A stretch of 64,000 bases of DNA from Bremerella sp. TYQ1. GTDB lineage: Bacteria > Planctomycetota > Planctomycetia > Pirellulales > Pirellulaceae. A program made the translations under genes and the position numbers. The stretch is taken from contig NZ_CP083740.1 in the NCBI RefSeq assembly GCF_020150455.1, positions 5,208,001-5,272,000 on the forward strand, read 5' to 3'. Below, one piece after another: positions 50,915 through 60,267 of this stretch. The notes under the pieces were generated by a model that saw nothing but the letters and a program-made list of their open reading frames with translations, did not search any database and had not been told where the DNA came from. How positions within the stretch are numbered: the first letter of the stretch is position 1; every line of letters starts with the position of its first letter.

Positions 50915-51565
50915 GAGAAACAGCCAGTCAATTCGCTGGCAGGTCGGCGAGTTACAAAAGAAAAAGCATCCTGGCCGACAACAGAATGACGCTGCTCATT
51001 ATACACCAGCGACAAAGAAAGGTTCGCATAGAAGCGTTGCTGTCAGCATGTCTGGTAGGCTACGTCGCACCGCGCCGATCCGGCAACCAGGTGCCCTCTC
51101 CCGACAACCAAATCACCGGCCGGCAACGGTGCGCACGTCAGCCGCAAGATAGCTCCTCGCGGCGACTATGGAGGCAACATCCCAATCGGGGTTATCCCGG
51201 GACATGTTCCAAAAGACCACTTTTGGGCCGTTCGGTGGTTTATCGGTAGATAACGAAGAGGGAGGTCGAGATCACAGCGCCACGGACGGAAAAATGGGAA
51301 GCAAACAGCATGCCGCACCTCTTAAACCCTTAGGTGGTCATACTTTGGCCACATGTCGTAGGCACTGACTGTACCGAGAGTTAGATACCGCGGGCGGTGA
51401 TTTTGTGACCGCGATTGTCCTAATTCTTCATGCTTACTGCTTCGCATGCGCGCCTGGGATGCCTATTTCCGGGGCAACGCTTCGCAGGAAAGTCTGTGCC
51501 TGCACGGGGCTCTGCGGAAGGGTAGAATACGTCGAAAGAATTCGTCCCCATTCATCGAAAGAAAA
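50915..51565. other. Intergenic region
   Basis: In these 651 bases, divergent promoters for the HD gene and the FAH-family gene are expected. I see one short hairpin (CCAAAAG at 51209-51215 with CTTTTGG at 51220-51226) without a T-tract, and no convincing coding frame. Confidence 0.45.
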
Positions 51566-52438
51566 ATGGCTATGCGCCTCGCTAAGTTTATCGGTACCCA
51601 CGGAAGTCCGGCGGTTGGTTTGATTCGGGAAAACGAAGTCGTTCAGTTTTCAAACCAAGAGGTGAACGACTTATTCACGATCCTGGATGCGGACGATCCT
51701 GTGCAAAAGGTCGAGCAGTTACTTCAAAGTGCGCAGGATTCCGTACCGTTGGACAAAGTTGTCCTGCTGCCGCCGATCGATCAGCAGGAAGTCTGGGCAG
51801 CTGGGGTGACTTACAAGCGAAGTCAAACGGCACGCATGGAAGAGTCCGAAGCGGCGGCCGACTGTTACGATCGTGTTTATGTTTCGGATCGTCCTGAATT
51901 GTTCTTCAAAGCGACACCACATCGTGTAACAGGTACCGGACAAACGCTGCGAATTCGCAAAGATTCCAAGTGGAATGTTCCGGAACCGGAATTCGCTTTG
52001 GCCCTGAATTCTCGCGGGCAAATCGTCGGTGTCACGATCGGTAACGACATGAGCAGTCGCGACATCGAAGGAGAGAACCCCCTTTATCTTCCGCAGGCAA
52101 AAGTTTATGACCAATGCTGCGGATTAGGACCATGGGTGGTACTGGCTTCCGAGTATTGGAAAGAGTATTCCGAACTCGGCAAGATCGAAGTGCAGCTCAG
52201 CATTACTCGGTCTGGCAGCGAAGTGTTTCAGGGCGCAACGAGCCTCGATCAATTGGCTCGATCGTTGGAAGGTCTCGTGGAATATCTCTTCCGGGATCAG
52301 CACTTTCCACGTGGCGCGTTTCTGTTGACAGGAACTGGAATTGTGCCTGACAACGACTTCACGCTGCAGCCGCAAGACATCGTGAGCATTCAAATCTCTG
52401 GCATTGGCACCCTGACTAGCGAAATCGTTCAGGGTTAA
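51566..52438 (+). CDS. Fumarylacetoacetate-hydrolase-family protein (probable 2-keto-3-deoxy-acid dehydratase)
   Basis: This 290-residue FAH-fold metalloenzyme has G-V-T-Y-K-R-S near 81, P-E-L-F-F-K-A-T-P near 104, P-E-P-E-F-A-L-A (acidic metal ligands) near 131 and G-N-D-M-S-S-R-D near 152. The next gene encodes an alpha-ketoglutaric-semialdehyde-dehydrogenase-like enzyme. I therefore infer dehydration of a 2-keto-3-deoxy-pentonate or similar sugar acid, as in the Weimberg pathway. Other FAH reactions (acylpyruvate hydrolysis, decarboxylation) remain possible. Start ATG 51566, or ATG 51572, is preferred; a longer frame from 51446 is Arg-rich and unlike the family. Confidence 0.85.
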   Translation: MAMRLAKFIGTHGSPAVGLIRENEVVQFSNQEVNDLFTILDADDPVQKVEQLLQSAQDSVPLDKVVLLPPIDQQEVWAAGVTYKRSQTARMEESEAAADCYDRVYVSDRPELFFKATPHRVTGTGQTLRIRKDSKWNVPEPEFALALNSRGQIVGVTIGNDMSSRDIEGENPLYLPQAKVYDQCCGLGPWVVLASEYWKEYSELGKIEVQLSITRSGSEVFQGATSLDQLARSLEGLVEYLFRDQHFPRGAFLLTGTGIVPDNDFTLQPQDIVSIQISGIGTLTSEIVQG

Positions 52439-52475
52439 GTCAGGCCATTTTGTATCGGGAAAGGTTATCGGATTC

Positions 52476-54056
52476 ATGGCGGCTGAACAGGTTCTCATCG
52501 GCGGTAAATGGCGCGACGCGAAGCATACCGAAACGTTCCAGGCAGAGAACCCCGCGCTGAAGGAAGCACTGCCGGAGCAGTACCCTGTCAGCAGTTGGGA
52601 AGACATCGACGAAGCCTTGGAAGCAGCGGCTGTGGCCTACACGGAAATGCGCCGCATGGCGGTCGAGAAGGTGGAATTGTTTCTCAATCGTTTCGCCGAG
52701 CTATTGGACGAAAACAAGCAGGCGTTGTGCGAACTGGCCAACAAAGAAAGTGGGTTGCCGGTCTCGCCGCGATTGCTTGATGTCGAGATGCCACGGACGA
52801 TCAATCAACTGCGTCTCGCCGCGAGTGCTGCCGTCGAAGGAACCTGGCGTGCCGCAACGATTGATACGAAGACGGGAATTCGCTCCTGTTTTTCAGGGCT
52901 GGGGCCGGTTGCTGTCTTCGGTCCGAATAACTTTCCGCTCGCTTTCAATGGAGCGTCCGGAGGGGACTTCGCCGCAGCCGTTGCGGCTGGAAATCCGGTC
53001 ATTATCAAAGCCAATCCTGCTCAGCCAGGCACAACGCGTGAGTTGGCCAAGCTGGCTCATCAAGCGGCGGATGAAAGTGGATTGCCGCCGGCTGCCGTTC
53101 AGCTGGTCTTTCACATGGCGAACGAAGATGGCTTGCGATTGGTGGCCGATCCACGCTTAGGTGCGGTCGGTTTCACCGGAAGTAAAACGGCGGGCCTCAA
53201 GCTGAAGGAAGCCGCCGACCAAGTTGGCAAGCCGATCTATCTCGAGATGTCGAGTGTAAATCCGGTTGTCATTTTGCCAGGCGCACTCGCAGAACGTGGC
53301 GATGCTTTAGCAGGCGAATTTCAAACAAGCTGTTTGATGGCGGCCGGACAGTTCTGTACGAACCCCGGGCTGGTCATCCTGCTAGAAGATGAGCACTCCG
53401 GCAAGTTCATCGAGACCGTTAAATCAGGCTTCGCTTCCGCACCAAGTGGCACCCTTTTGACCAAGGGCGTTGAAGCTGGACTGACGCAAAATTTGAAAGT
53501 GCTTATCGATGCTGGCGCGGATGTCGAAGCAAGTGGAAGTGGCGAAGGATCGTCGTCCGGATACACTTGCCCGAACACGCTTTTATCGGTAACCGCTGAG
53601 AAGTTTCTCTCCAATACGGAAGCCTTTCAGACCGAAGCGTTCGGTAATTCTTCGCTCATCGTGAAGGCCAAAAACCTGGCCGAAGTTTGCAGTGTCATTG
53701 ACTCGCTGGAAGGCAATTTGACCGGCACGATTTACTCCGAAACGCAAGGAGCAGACGATCCGGCCTACGATCAAGTTGCTCATCATTTGCGACCAAAAGT
53801 GGGGCGTTTGATCGACGATAAAATGCCCACGGGGGTTGCCGTTTCGGCGGCGATGAACCATGGCGGACCGTTCCCTGCGACGGGGCATCCTGGTTTTACC
53901 GCGGTGGGGATTCCGGCTTCGATTCATCGATTTGCGGCGCTTTATTGTTACGACAATGTCCGCGCTCACCGACTGCCACGCGTCCTTCAAGACGAGAATC
54001 CGACCGGCAAAACGTGGCGGTTTATTGATGGAGAATGGACGCAAAAAAGCGTCTGA
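52476..54056 (+). CDS. Aldehyde dehydrogenase (alpha-ketoglutaric semialdehyde type)
   Basis: This 526-residue NADP-type aldehyde dehydrogenase has the nucleotide and substrate motifs F-G-P-N-N-F-P-L-A-F near 148, G-F-T-G-S near 229, and L-E-M-S-S near 257 (catalytic Glu). C-L-M-A-A-G-Q-F-C-T-N-P carries the catalytic Cys near 293. The general sequence style (M-N-H-G-G-P-F-P-A-T at the end) is that of alpha-ketoglutaric semialdehyde dehydrogenase, which makes 2-oxoglutarate from sugar acids, hydroxyproline or glucarate. It begins 37 bases after the FAH-family gene, and the two likely act in sequence. Confidence 0.9.
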   Translation: MAAEQVLIGGKWRDAKHTETFQAENPALKEALPEQYPVSSWEDIDEALEAAAVAYTEMRRMAVEKVELFLNRFAELLDENKQALCELANKESGLPVSPRLLDVEMPRTINQLRLAASAAVEGTWRAATIDTKTGIRSCFSGLGPVAVFGPNNFPLAFNGASGGDFAAAVAAGNPVIIKANPAQPGTTRELAKLAHQAADESGLPPAAVQLVFHMANEDGLRLVADPRLGAVGFTGSKTAGLKLKEAADQVGKPIYLEMSSVNPVVILPGALAERGDALAGEFQTSCLMAAGQFCTNPGLVILLEDEHSGKFIETVKSGFASAPSGTLLTKGVEAGLTQNLKVLIDAGADVEASGSGEGSSSGYTCPNTLLSVTAEKFLSNTEAFQTEAFGNSSLIVKAKNLAEVCSVIDSLEGNLTGTIYSETQGADDPAYDQVAHHLRPKVGRLIDDKMPTGVAVSAAMNHGGPFPATGHPGFTAVGIPASIHRFAALYCYDNVRAHRLPRVLQDENPTGKTWRFIDGEWTQKSV

Positions 54057-54300
54057 TTCGCCCATTTGTGCGTACGGTTGTTCAAGAGGTCGGAAATACT
54101 TCTTGTAGACTGTGCGCACGTTCCGGTAAAATGATGAAATCGCGGTCGCCGCGGCGGAAAATGGGACGAGTGGGCGCTCTGTTTTTCTCCTCCTCCCTCC
54201 CCGGCGATTGCTGGAGTCTTGTTATCCAATCGGATATGATGCGGGCAGTGAATTCACCCAAGCCTCTTCATGCGACACGCACCAACCGAGAAGTCCACTC

Positions 54301-55305
54301 ATGATTGACGCATTGCTGATGTTTGCCCAAGGGGATGGCGGAACCATGTGGTACGTCTATGCCCTCGCGACGTTCATGCTCGTTGTCTTCGGCATCGTCG
54401 TGATCATTGTTCTGTTGAACTATGGGCAGCTTTGGTTCCAAGCCTATATGTCCAGCGCTGACGTTTCGCTTTGGAGCCTGGTCGGCATGAGCCTGCGTCA
54501 GGTGAACAGCCGCTTGATGGTCAAAGCCAAAGTCATGGCCAAGCAGTCTGGCCTCGATATCGATCGGACCAGAGGCATCAGTACCAAGCGGCTCGAAGCC
54601 CATTACCTGGCTGGCGGGAACGTGATGCATGTGATTCATGCGATCATCGCCGCGCAGCGAGCCGGGATCGATTTGGACTTTGATCGTGCAGCGGCAATTG
54701 ACCTGGCCGGCCGCGATGTCGTCGATGCGGTGAAGACGAGCGTCTTGCCGAAAGTGATCGAATGTCCCGATCCTCGCCGTAGCGGCAAGAACACGCTCAG
54801 CGCGATCGCCAAGAATGGTGTCGAGCTTCGCGTGCGGGCCAAAGTTACTGTACGGACTTCGCTGGAACAACTGATCGGCGGAGCAACGGAAGAAACGGTC
54901 ATCGCGCGTGTCGGGGAAAGCATTATCTCCGCCATCGGTTCTTCCGAGCATCATACGCATGTGCTGGAAAACCCCGACGTGATTACCCGGGCCGTGCTCG
55001 CTCGCGGATTGGACGCTCATACGGCGTATGAAATCGTCTCGATCGACATTGCCGATATCGACGTTGGCGAAAACGTCGGGGCTCGTCTGCAGAACGATCA
55101 AGCGGAAGCAGATACCCGCGTCGCACGCGCTAAAGCAGAGCAACGTCGTGCCGAGGCAATCGCTTCTGAGCAGGAAAACAAAGCCAAAGTTGCCATGAAT
55201 CGGGCCAAGCTGGTCTTCGCCGAAGCAGAAGTTCCCAAGGCAATGGCCGAAGCGTTCCGTAGCGGAGCGATGCACACCCAGGGCGAAAACGGCCAAGCCG
55301 GCTAG
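54301..55305 (+). CDS. floA: Flotillin-like protein FloA
   Basis: This 334-residue membrane-anchored protein of the FloA/UPF0365 group organises functional membrane microdomains. It has one N-terminal hydrophobic segment (about 17-42, [14 protein letters not shown]) and an SPFH-like domain (with [11 protein letters not shown] and [10 protein letters not shown]). A Glu/Ala-rich coiled-coil tail follows ([18 protein letters not shown]). The start ATG 54301 matches the short N-terminus of the family; the in-frame frame from 54208 adds a non-homologous stretch. The next gene, a PH-domain membrane protein, may be in the same operon. Confidence 0.93.
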   Translation: MIDALLMFAQGDGGTMWYVYALATFMLVVFGIVVIIVLLNYGQLWFQAYMSSADVSLWSLVGMSLRQVNSRLMVKAKVMAKQSGLDIDRTRGISTKRLEAHYLAGGNVMHVIHAIIAAQRAGIDLDFDRAAAIDLAGRDVVDAVKTSVLPKVIECPDPRRSGKNTLSAIAKNGVELRVRAKVTVRTSLEQLIGGATEETVIARVGESIISAIGSSEHHTHVLENPDVITRAVLARGLDAHTAYEIVSIDIADIDVGENVGARLQNDQAEADTRVARAKAEQRRAEAIASEQENKAKVAMNRAKLVFAEAEVPKAMAEAFRSGAMHTQGENGQAG

Positions 55306-55443
55306 ACGAGTTTCACCGGTGCCATGCTCACGTCTGCGTGGGCAAGCGGCGCCGAAGACAATTTGGCATATCCCAACGGACAATTCCGTATCGCTCGCGG
55401 TCTGTGGCTTTCAGCATAAGAACGAGCGTCAAGCATAACGAAC

Positions 55444-55950
55444 ATGAAACAAGCCATTCCCGGGCTCACTCTCAGTTCCCAACAAGAGTCGACCCTGCAA
55501 ATTGTCTGGCCATCGGTGTCGGCGAGTCGTACCGGGCAAATGCTCGGGCGTCTCTACGAAAACAAAACCGGCTTCTCGATTTTTACGATCGGCAATCTGC
55601 TGGTCCTGCTTTCGATTCCCATTGCCGTGCCGCTTTATTTGTGGAATGCCCTTCCGGTCGTTGGCACGCGTTATCGCATTACCAATCGGCACGTGAATGT
55701 CGAACGAGGCATCCAAGGCACCATGGAGCGGCAGATTGCTCTCGATGCGTTCGACCAAATCGAAATCCGCCAGCAGCCCGGCCAGGCCTGGTTCCGCTCG
55801 GCCGACTTGGTGTTCCTTCGCGGCGAAGAAGAAGCATTCACCCTGCCCGGCGTCCCCTACCCCGAAGTCTTCCGCTCTGCCTGTCAAAAAGCAGCGATGA
55901 ACTACCGAGGCTTCCAAGAAATCCACGCCCGGCAAGCAGAAGCCAAGTAG
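55444..55950 (+). CDS. Bacterial PH-domain membrane protein
   Basis: This 168-residue protein has a hydrophobic segment near 53-70 (I-G-N-L-L-V-L-L-S-I-P-I-A-V-P-L) and a bacterial PH (bPH2-like) domain: Y-R-I-T-N-R-H-V-N-V-E-R-G near 78, I-A-L-D-A-F-D-Q-I-E-I near 99, and L-V-F-L-R-G-E near 120. It is probably a peripheral membrane-surface protein. It lies 138 bases downstream of floA, in the same direction, so a role in membrane organisation is plausible but unproven. Confidence 0.8.
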   Translation: MKQAIPGLTLSSQQESTLQIVWPSVSASRTGQMLGRLYENKTGFSIFTIGNLLVLLSIPIAVPLYLWNALPVVGTRYRITNRHVNVERGIQGTMERQIALDAFDQIEIRQQPGQAWFRSADLVFLRGEEEAFTLPGVPYPEVFRSACQKAAMNYRGFQEIHARQAEAK

Positions 55951-57041
55951 ATAAACAACTGTTGATTTCCTTGATACATATTCACTATGGGCAACCAAAA
56001 CGACCGGATGTCAAAACCGCACGACTGCCACAGTTGGAAAAAATTGGAATCAATCTTGATAGAACGATAGTCGATAGATTAACAATAAAGACCTAATGTC
56101 ATATGATGAAGAAAGGCAGTAGCCCATGAGCAACCACGGGCTACTGCGAACATCGCTTAGTTAGTCAGAAACTTTGTTCCTGGCCAACTTCGGAAATGCG
56201 AGCATACATGCTCAAGTCTTCCGTCCCGTACCCGTAGGTAAGAACGCACAAAGACTACCTTTCTTCCGAGTTGCATAAGTTCTTCCTTTATGCTGGACTA
56301 AATTTGCACGGCACATCCGTTTGGAGACCTAGAGTCTCTATTTAGTCCGGCACAGAACACTTAGCTGTCAAACCGTGTGTTATGCACCGGACCGTCCCTT
56401 TGCTGACTCCTTTGGCTTGGGACATAAAAAAACGCGAGATCGCGGAGTGTTAGCGCACTCTACGACTCGCGTTTATTTTTTCTACTGAATAAATTGATCG
56501 ATGCCATTCCAATGGCTCGGTCCTCTTGACCATTTCCATAGTTATTCCTTAAGGCGTACTCGAACGCCAATGAGCACCACGTATCGCGATGTTCAAATTC
56601 TGTCGAACTACTAGACCCTGCTAGGACTTCCAGCGCTAATTCACAGTCTCAAATATTATTGGACTTCTGGGGCCAGATAGGATGTTCGCGGGTTTCGAAT
56701 TGCTCGTCTGCATCGATTATATCAATATCTTGTAGATGCAAAACCTTGAAGGCACAAGAAGTTCGCGGTGTCGGGTGGATTGCGGATATCCGAAAAGGGG
56801 GGCGGTGTGGGCTATTCGGCAACGATGACTAGGTTCTCTACATCCCAGATGATTAATAGCACCGACCTCGCTTCGTCGGCGAACTTGATGACGTAGCTCA
56901 TCCAGCGCAAGGGCGGTGCTAAAAAGTTGATTGTGGGCTGATGTCTGTTGTAAAGTGAATTAATTGCACAATTGGCAATTAAAAGGCGTCGACAGGCCGT
57001 TGGCGATTCTCATTCCTCTTGCACGCAGGCATTCGGTTAGC
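55951..57041. other. Large gene-free intergenic region with hairpins
   Basis: These 1091 bases carry no convincing open frame. They contain a run of four inverted repeats between 56116 and 56483 (listed as a possible structured RNA). After about 56490 I see only A/T-richer sequence leading to the Tat-exported oxidoreductase. Confidence 0.55.
56116..56483 (+). ncRNA. Candidate structured non-coding RNA ending in a terminator
   Basis: Four elements are seen: a perfect 10-bp hairpin (56116-56125 with 56138-56147); a GAGCAT/ATGCTC dyad (56200-56205/56208-56213); and a 9-bp outer stem (56295-56303 with 56340-56348) holding an inner GAGAC/GTCTC stem. The fourth is a 9-bp stem (56430-56438 with 56466-56474) holding an inner GAGTG/CACTC stem and followed by a T-rich run to 56483. 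The last looks like an intrinsic terminator and also has a T-tract on the other strand. Function, strand and promoter are inferred; it matches no RNA class I know. Confidence 0.35.
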
Positions 57042-58520
57042 ATGGCTCAAAAATCAAATCAACGATTCGACCGCCGCGATCTTATAAAGGGTTCTGTTGC
57101 TGCCGCGGCTTGCTGGGGGCTTGGGGTGGCTCCGGCTTTTGGTGATTCGAAGGGGGGAAGCGACGTCGTTCGGCTCGGTGTGATTGGGACCGGATGGCGA
57201 GGTGGTCAGCTTATCGATGCGTTCTCGAAAGCCAGCGGAGTTAAAATTGTTGCGGTGTGCGACGCCGACGAGTCGCGCGTTGGCGAGCAGGCCGAGAAGC
57301 TCAACAAGTCAGGCAAGGACAAAGTCGATACGGTCACCGACTACCGCAAAATTCTGGAGCGGGACGACATCGACGCGGTGGCCATCGCCGCACCCAATCA
57401 TTGGCATTCGTTAATGGCGATCGAAGCTTGCCAGGCCGGCAAGCATGTCTATTGCGAGAAGCCGGTTTGCCACTCGATGTGGGAAGGCCGCAAGATGGTC
57501 GAGGCGATGCACAAATACGATCGGATTGTTGCCGCCGGATTTCAGAACCGCTCTGACACCGGACTGATGAAGGCGATACCGATGATTCACTCCGGCAAGT
57601 TCGGAGCGATCCAGCAAATACGCGGACTTTGCTATCGTGGGCGAAACAGTATCGGCAAGTTGGAAACGCCTCTCACGCCACCGAAAAGTGTTGATTACAA
57701 CTTGTGGCTTGGCCCTGCCGCGGATCAAGCGATCATGCGTCCGAAGTTTCATTATGACTGGCACTGGGATTTCAACACCGGCAATGGCGACATGGGAAAC
57801 CAAGGTCCCCATGAACTCGACTTGATCCGCTGGGCCCTTGGCGATCCGACGCATCCTGCGAAGGTGATGAGTTTCGGGGGCCGCTTTGGCTGGGACGATG
57901 CCGGTAATACGCCGAACATGCAATGTTCCGTCTTCGACTATGGAGATGGGATTCCGGTCATCTTCGAAGTTCGCAATCTCTATCAGAAAGAAAATCACGG
58001 AGTCGGTCGGTTCCGCTATGGTCCTTTCGTCGGCATTCACGTCACTTGTGAAAACGGCTCGTATCGAGGCGGTCGCGGGGGCGGTGCTTTCTACGACAAG
58101 CGTGGGCAAAAGCTCGAAGAGATCAAAGGCGACTCCGGAATGGGGCATCAGCAAAATTTCGTGGATGCGATTCGCACAAACGACCCCGGAAGTCTGCGAT
58201 CGCCGATCGAGAGTGGCTATTACTCTTCCTGCATGTCCCACTTGGCAGGGATTGCGGTTCGAACTGGCCAGGAGACGCCAGACAAAGAGATCGCCGAGCG
58301 TCTGAGCGATAACGCTTTGGCGGCGGAGGTGTACGATCGTTTCTCGAAGCAGCTTCAGTTGTGGGAAGTCGATACCAAGAAGACGCCATGGCGAATGGGA
58401 CCGACGCTCACGTTTGACAACGCCAAGGAACAGTTCACCGCCGGCGACAACCTAACGGCCGCGAACGGACTGCTTCGCCGCGAAGACCGAAGCCCATTCG
58501 TGGTGCCGGAATCGGTGTAA
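57042..58520 (+). CDS. Tat-exported Gfo/Idh/MocA-family oxidoreductase
   Basis: This 492-residue protein has a twin-arginine signal, R-R-D-L-I-K-G followed by a hydrophobic run to A-P-A-F-G (about 10-33). The NAD(P)-binding fold follows with V-I-G-T-G-W-R-G-G-Q near 48, and C-E-K-P-V near 145 carries the catalytic-type Lys. The C-terminal domain has D-W-H-W-D near 245 and N-G-D-M-G-N-Q-G-P-H-E-L-D near 252. Such exported sugar dehydrogenases are abundant in planctomycetes; the substrate is unknown. ATG 57042 is chosen because it starts the Tat signal; an in-frame start at 56964 would add 26 unrelated residues. Confidence 0.9.
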   Translation: MAQKSNQRFDRRDLIKGSVAAAACWGLGVAPAFGDSKGGSDVVRLGVIGTGWRGGQLIDAFSKASGVKIVAVCDADESRVGEQAEKLNKSGKDKVDTVTDYRKILERDDIDAVAIAAPNHWHSLMAIEACQAGKHVYCEKPVCHSMWEGRKMVEAMHKYDRIVAAGFQNRSDTGLMKAIPMIHSGKFGAIQQIRGLCYRGRNSIGKLETPLTPPKSVDYNLWLGPAADQAIMRPKFHYDWHWDFNTGNGDMGNQGPHELDLIRWALGDPTHPAKVMSFGGRFGWDDAGNTPNMQCSVFDYGDGIPVIFEVRNLYQKENHGVGRFRYGPFVGIHVTCENGSYRGGRGGGAFYDKRGQKLEEIKGDSGMGHQQNFVDAIRTNDPGSLRSPIESGYYSSCMSHLAGIAVRTGQETPDKEIAERLSDNALAAEVYDRFSKQLQLWEVDTKKTPWRMGPTLTFDNAKEQFTAGDNLTAANGLLRREDRSPFVVPESV

Positions 58521-58528
58521 CTATTCCC

Positions 58529-58551
58529 GTGCCATGCCAGCAGCATGGCAC
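58529..58551. terminator. Hairpin between convergent genes
   Basis: An 8-bp perfect stem (58529-58536 with 58544-58551) and a 7-base loop lie nine bases after the rightward stop and 57 bases before the leftward gene's end. It has no clear T-tract; it is probably a bidirectional or Rho-assisted terminator. Confidence 0.5.
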
Positions 58552-58608
58552 AGGTATACCTTCCGTTCGAGGTAGTTGAACTGGCGGACCAAAGGGCCAG
58601 CAGTGTGT

Positions 58609-59538
58609 TTATTGGACGCTGGTCGCTTGGGTGCGTTCGTTCCAGATCCAGCGGTACAGATTGCGTGTGTCGACATAGCGGGCGTCGCTGCTGGTCGAGC
58701 CCAGAACGACCATGATCAGCTGTTGGCCGTCTCGTTCGGCACATGAAACCAGGCAGGCGCCGGCGGCCCTGGTGGTGCCGGTTTTCATGCCGAGGTAGCC
58801 TGCGTGAGCGAGCAGCTTGTTACTGTTCTTCCACTCGACTTCCCGCTCGCCACCTTCAGGCGTTTTGACGGTGGTACTGTGGCGAGCCGTGCTGACAATT
58901 TCTCGGAACTTCTCGTACTTCATCGCCTCGCGAGCGAGCTTGATCATGTCGGAGGCGGTGGTGAGATGGCCTTCCGCGGTCAAACCATGCGGGTTGCGAT
59001 AGCTGGTTTGTGTCATCCCCAGGTCTTTGGCCGTTTCGCACATCGTGCGGATGAATGCGTCGTAACTCGATTCCTTCTCTTGGGTCAGCTTTTTCCCGAA
59101 GTGTTCGGCGAGTGCTACGGAAGCGTCGTTTCCGGAGGGAAGCAGCAAGCCGTAGAGAAGCTCGGTGACGGAGACTTTTTCGCCGGCGTTCAGTCCAGAC
59201 GTTGAGCCTGAAGTTTTGTCTGCTTTCTCGGAGAACGTGATCGTCTCGTTCCAGACTTCTGGCGACTGCTCGGCAATTCGCATGACAACAAGTGCCGTCA
59301 TAATCTTGGTGATGCTGGCCGGATTTCGCGGTTCGTCCTGGTGGTCGCCTGCGGTAATTTGGCCGGTGCTTGCGTCGGCAATGGCCCAAGCTTTACAAGT
59401 CACAAACGGAGGCCCATCGAGCGGATCGATCGTTTTTTGAGTGCTAGGTGTTTCCGGACTAGCGGCTGCTACTTGGGTGCCGCCCAGCAGTACGGTGAAC
59501 GTGATCAATGCCAACGGCAATGCGAAGTGGTGGGTCAT
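58609..59538 (-). CDS. D-alanyl-D-alanine carboxypeptidase (PBP5-like)
   Basis: This 309-residue exported serine peptidase of family S11 trims the terminal D-Ala of cell-wall stem peptides. It has a signal peptide (1-26) and the active-site triads S-I-T-K (Ser75, Lys78), S-G-N near 134, and K-T-G-T-T near 259, all present. The C-terminal membrane-anchoring domain of PBP5 is missing, so the protein is short and probably soluble or released. Its presence fits the peptidoglycan now known in planctomycetes. It is read leftward. Confidence 0.92.
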   Translation of the reverse strand: MTHHFALPLALITFTVLLGGTQVAAASPETPSTQKTIDPLDGPPFVTCKAWAIADASTGQITAGDHQDEPRNPASITKIMTALVVMRIAEQSPEVWNETITFSEKADKTSGSTSGLNAGEKVSVTELLYGLLLPSGNDASVALAEHFGKKLTQEKESSYDAFIRTMCETAKDLGMTQTSYRNPHGLTAEGHLTTASDMIKLAREAMKYEKFREIVSTARHSTTVKTPEGGEREVEWKNSNKLLAHAGYLGMKTGTTRAAGACLVSCAERDGQQLIMVVLGSTSSDARYVDTRNLYRWIWNERTQATSVQ

Positions 59539-59667
59539 CTTACGTTATCTTTTGCTGAATCGGCTCGTCGCTTGGATTGGTGGAGAATGGCCGCTGTTCA
59601 AGAAGCGGAACTCCAATCGCGCGTCGAGACGCCGAGTGAGAGGGGAAGTGAAATGGGCTGAGCAGCT

Positions 59668-60096
59668 TTACTTCGAGTCGAGCTCGAAGTTGATTTCGTT
59701 GCTACCAGATTCGACGGTGGCGGTCAGTTCCGAGCGTGTGTTGTACTTCTTGGGGACCGTTTCTTTGAACTTGATCTTCGAGACCACCTCGGGTGGTCCA
59801 GAGGGAGGAAGCGTCGTGATTCGGACGCGGTGGTCCCCTTTTTCAGCTCCACGAGTGGTGCGGATGTAGATCAATTCGTACTGACCGCTTTCGTCGGTCA
59901 GGCCTTTTGATGGGCGGCCTTGGTTGTTGCTGGGGGTGAACGTGACAACTGCGCCCGGGTAAGGCTTGCCGTCCAGTGTGACGGTGCCGCTGACGGAGCC
60001 CAAGTTGCCGTCGTCGCCGCTGGAGCAGCCAATTACCGAGATGCTGAGCAGAAGGGTCAGCAGGAAGGCCGTAGTGCGACCGTGGGTAGATTTCAT
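59668..60096 (-). CDS. Small lipoprotein with carboxypeptidase-regulatory-like fold
   Basis: This 142-residue protein has a lipoprotein signal with I-S-V-I-G-C (Cys24 as the lipid site). A single Ig-like/CarboxypepD_reg-type domain follows: G-S-V-S-G-T-V-T-L-D-G-K-P-Y-P-G-A-V-V-T-F-T-P near 32-54, then G-L-T-D-E-S-G-Q-Y near 65. Very similar small proteins commonly follow DUF1559 genes in planctomycetes; their function is unknown. It lies in the same direction as the DUF1559 gene, with a strong hairpin between them. Confidence 0.85.
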   Translation of the reverse strand: MKSTHGRTTAFLLTLLLSISVIGCSSGDDGNLGSVSGTVTLDGKPYPGAVVTFTPSNNQGRPSKGLTDESGQYELIYIRTTRGAEKGDHRVRITTLPPSGPPEVVSKIKFKETVPKKYNTRSELTATVESGSNEINFELDSK

Positions 60097-60182
60097 GGTT
60101 TGTGCCCTGTGCCGATTTCGGTTCGCGGAGGAATTGATTTCGCTGGCCGAAATGTAGGATGTCGAGAAGGGGGGACGTCCGA

Positions 60183-60228
60183 TTCCCCGCGAGCCACGTG
60201 ATCACACGTGAAGCGGCTCGGCGGGGAA
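60183..60228. terminator. Strong hairpin between the DUF1559 and lipoprotein genes
   Basis: TTCCCCGC (60183-60190) pairs with GCGGGGAA (60221-60228), GAGCC with GGCTC, and CACGTG with CACGTG around an ATCA loop. With only four unpaired bases at one side it is very stable. It probably attenuates or ends the DUF1559 transcript, or protects its 3' end. Confidence 0.6.
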
Positions 60229-60267
60229 AGGATTGCGTTCGGTTTTCAGACCGATGATGTCAGGTGA

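Noticed and set aside
55338..56096. Plus-strand frame overlapping the PH-domain gene and running into the gap
   Set aside because: It is in another frame of a convincing gene and has an Arg/Ser/Pro-rich shadow composition.
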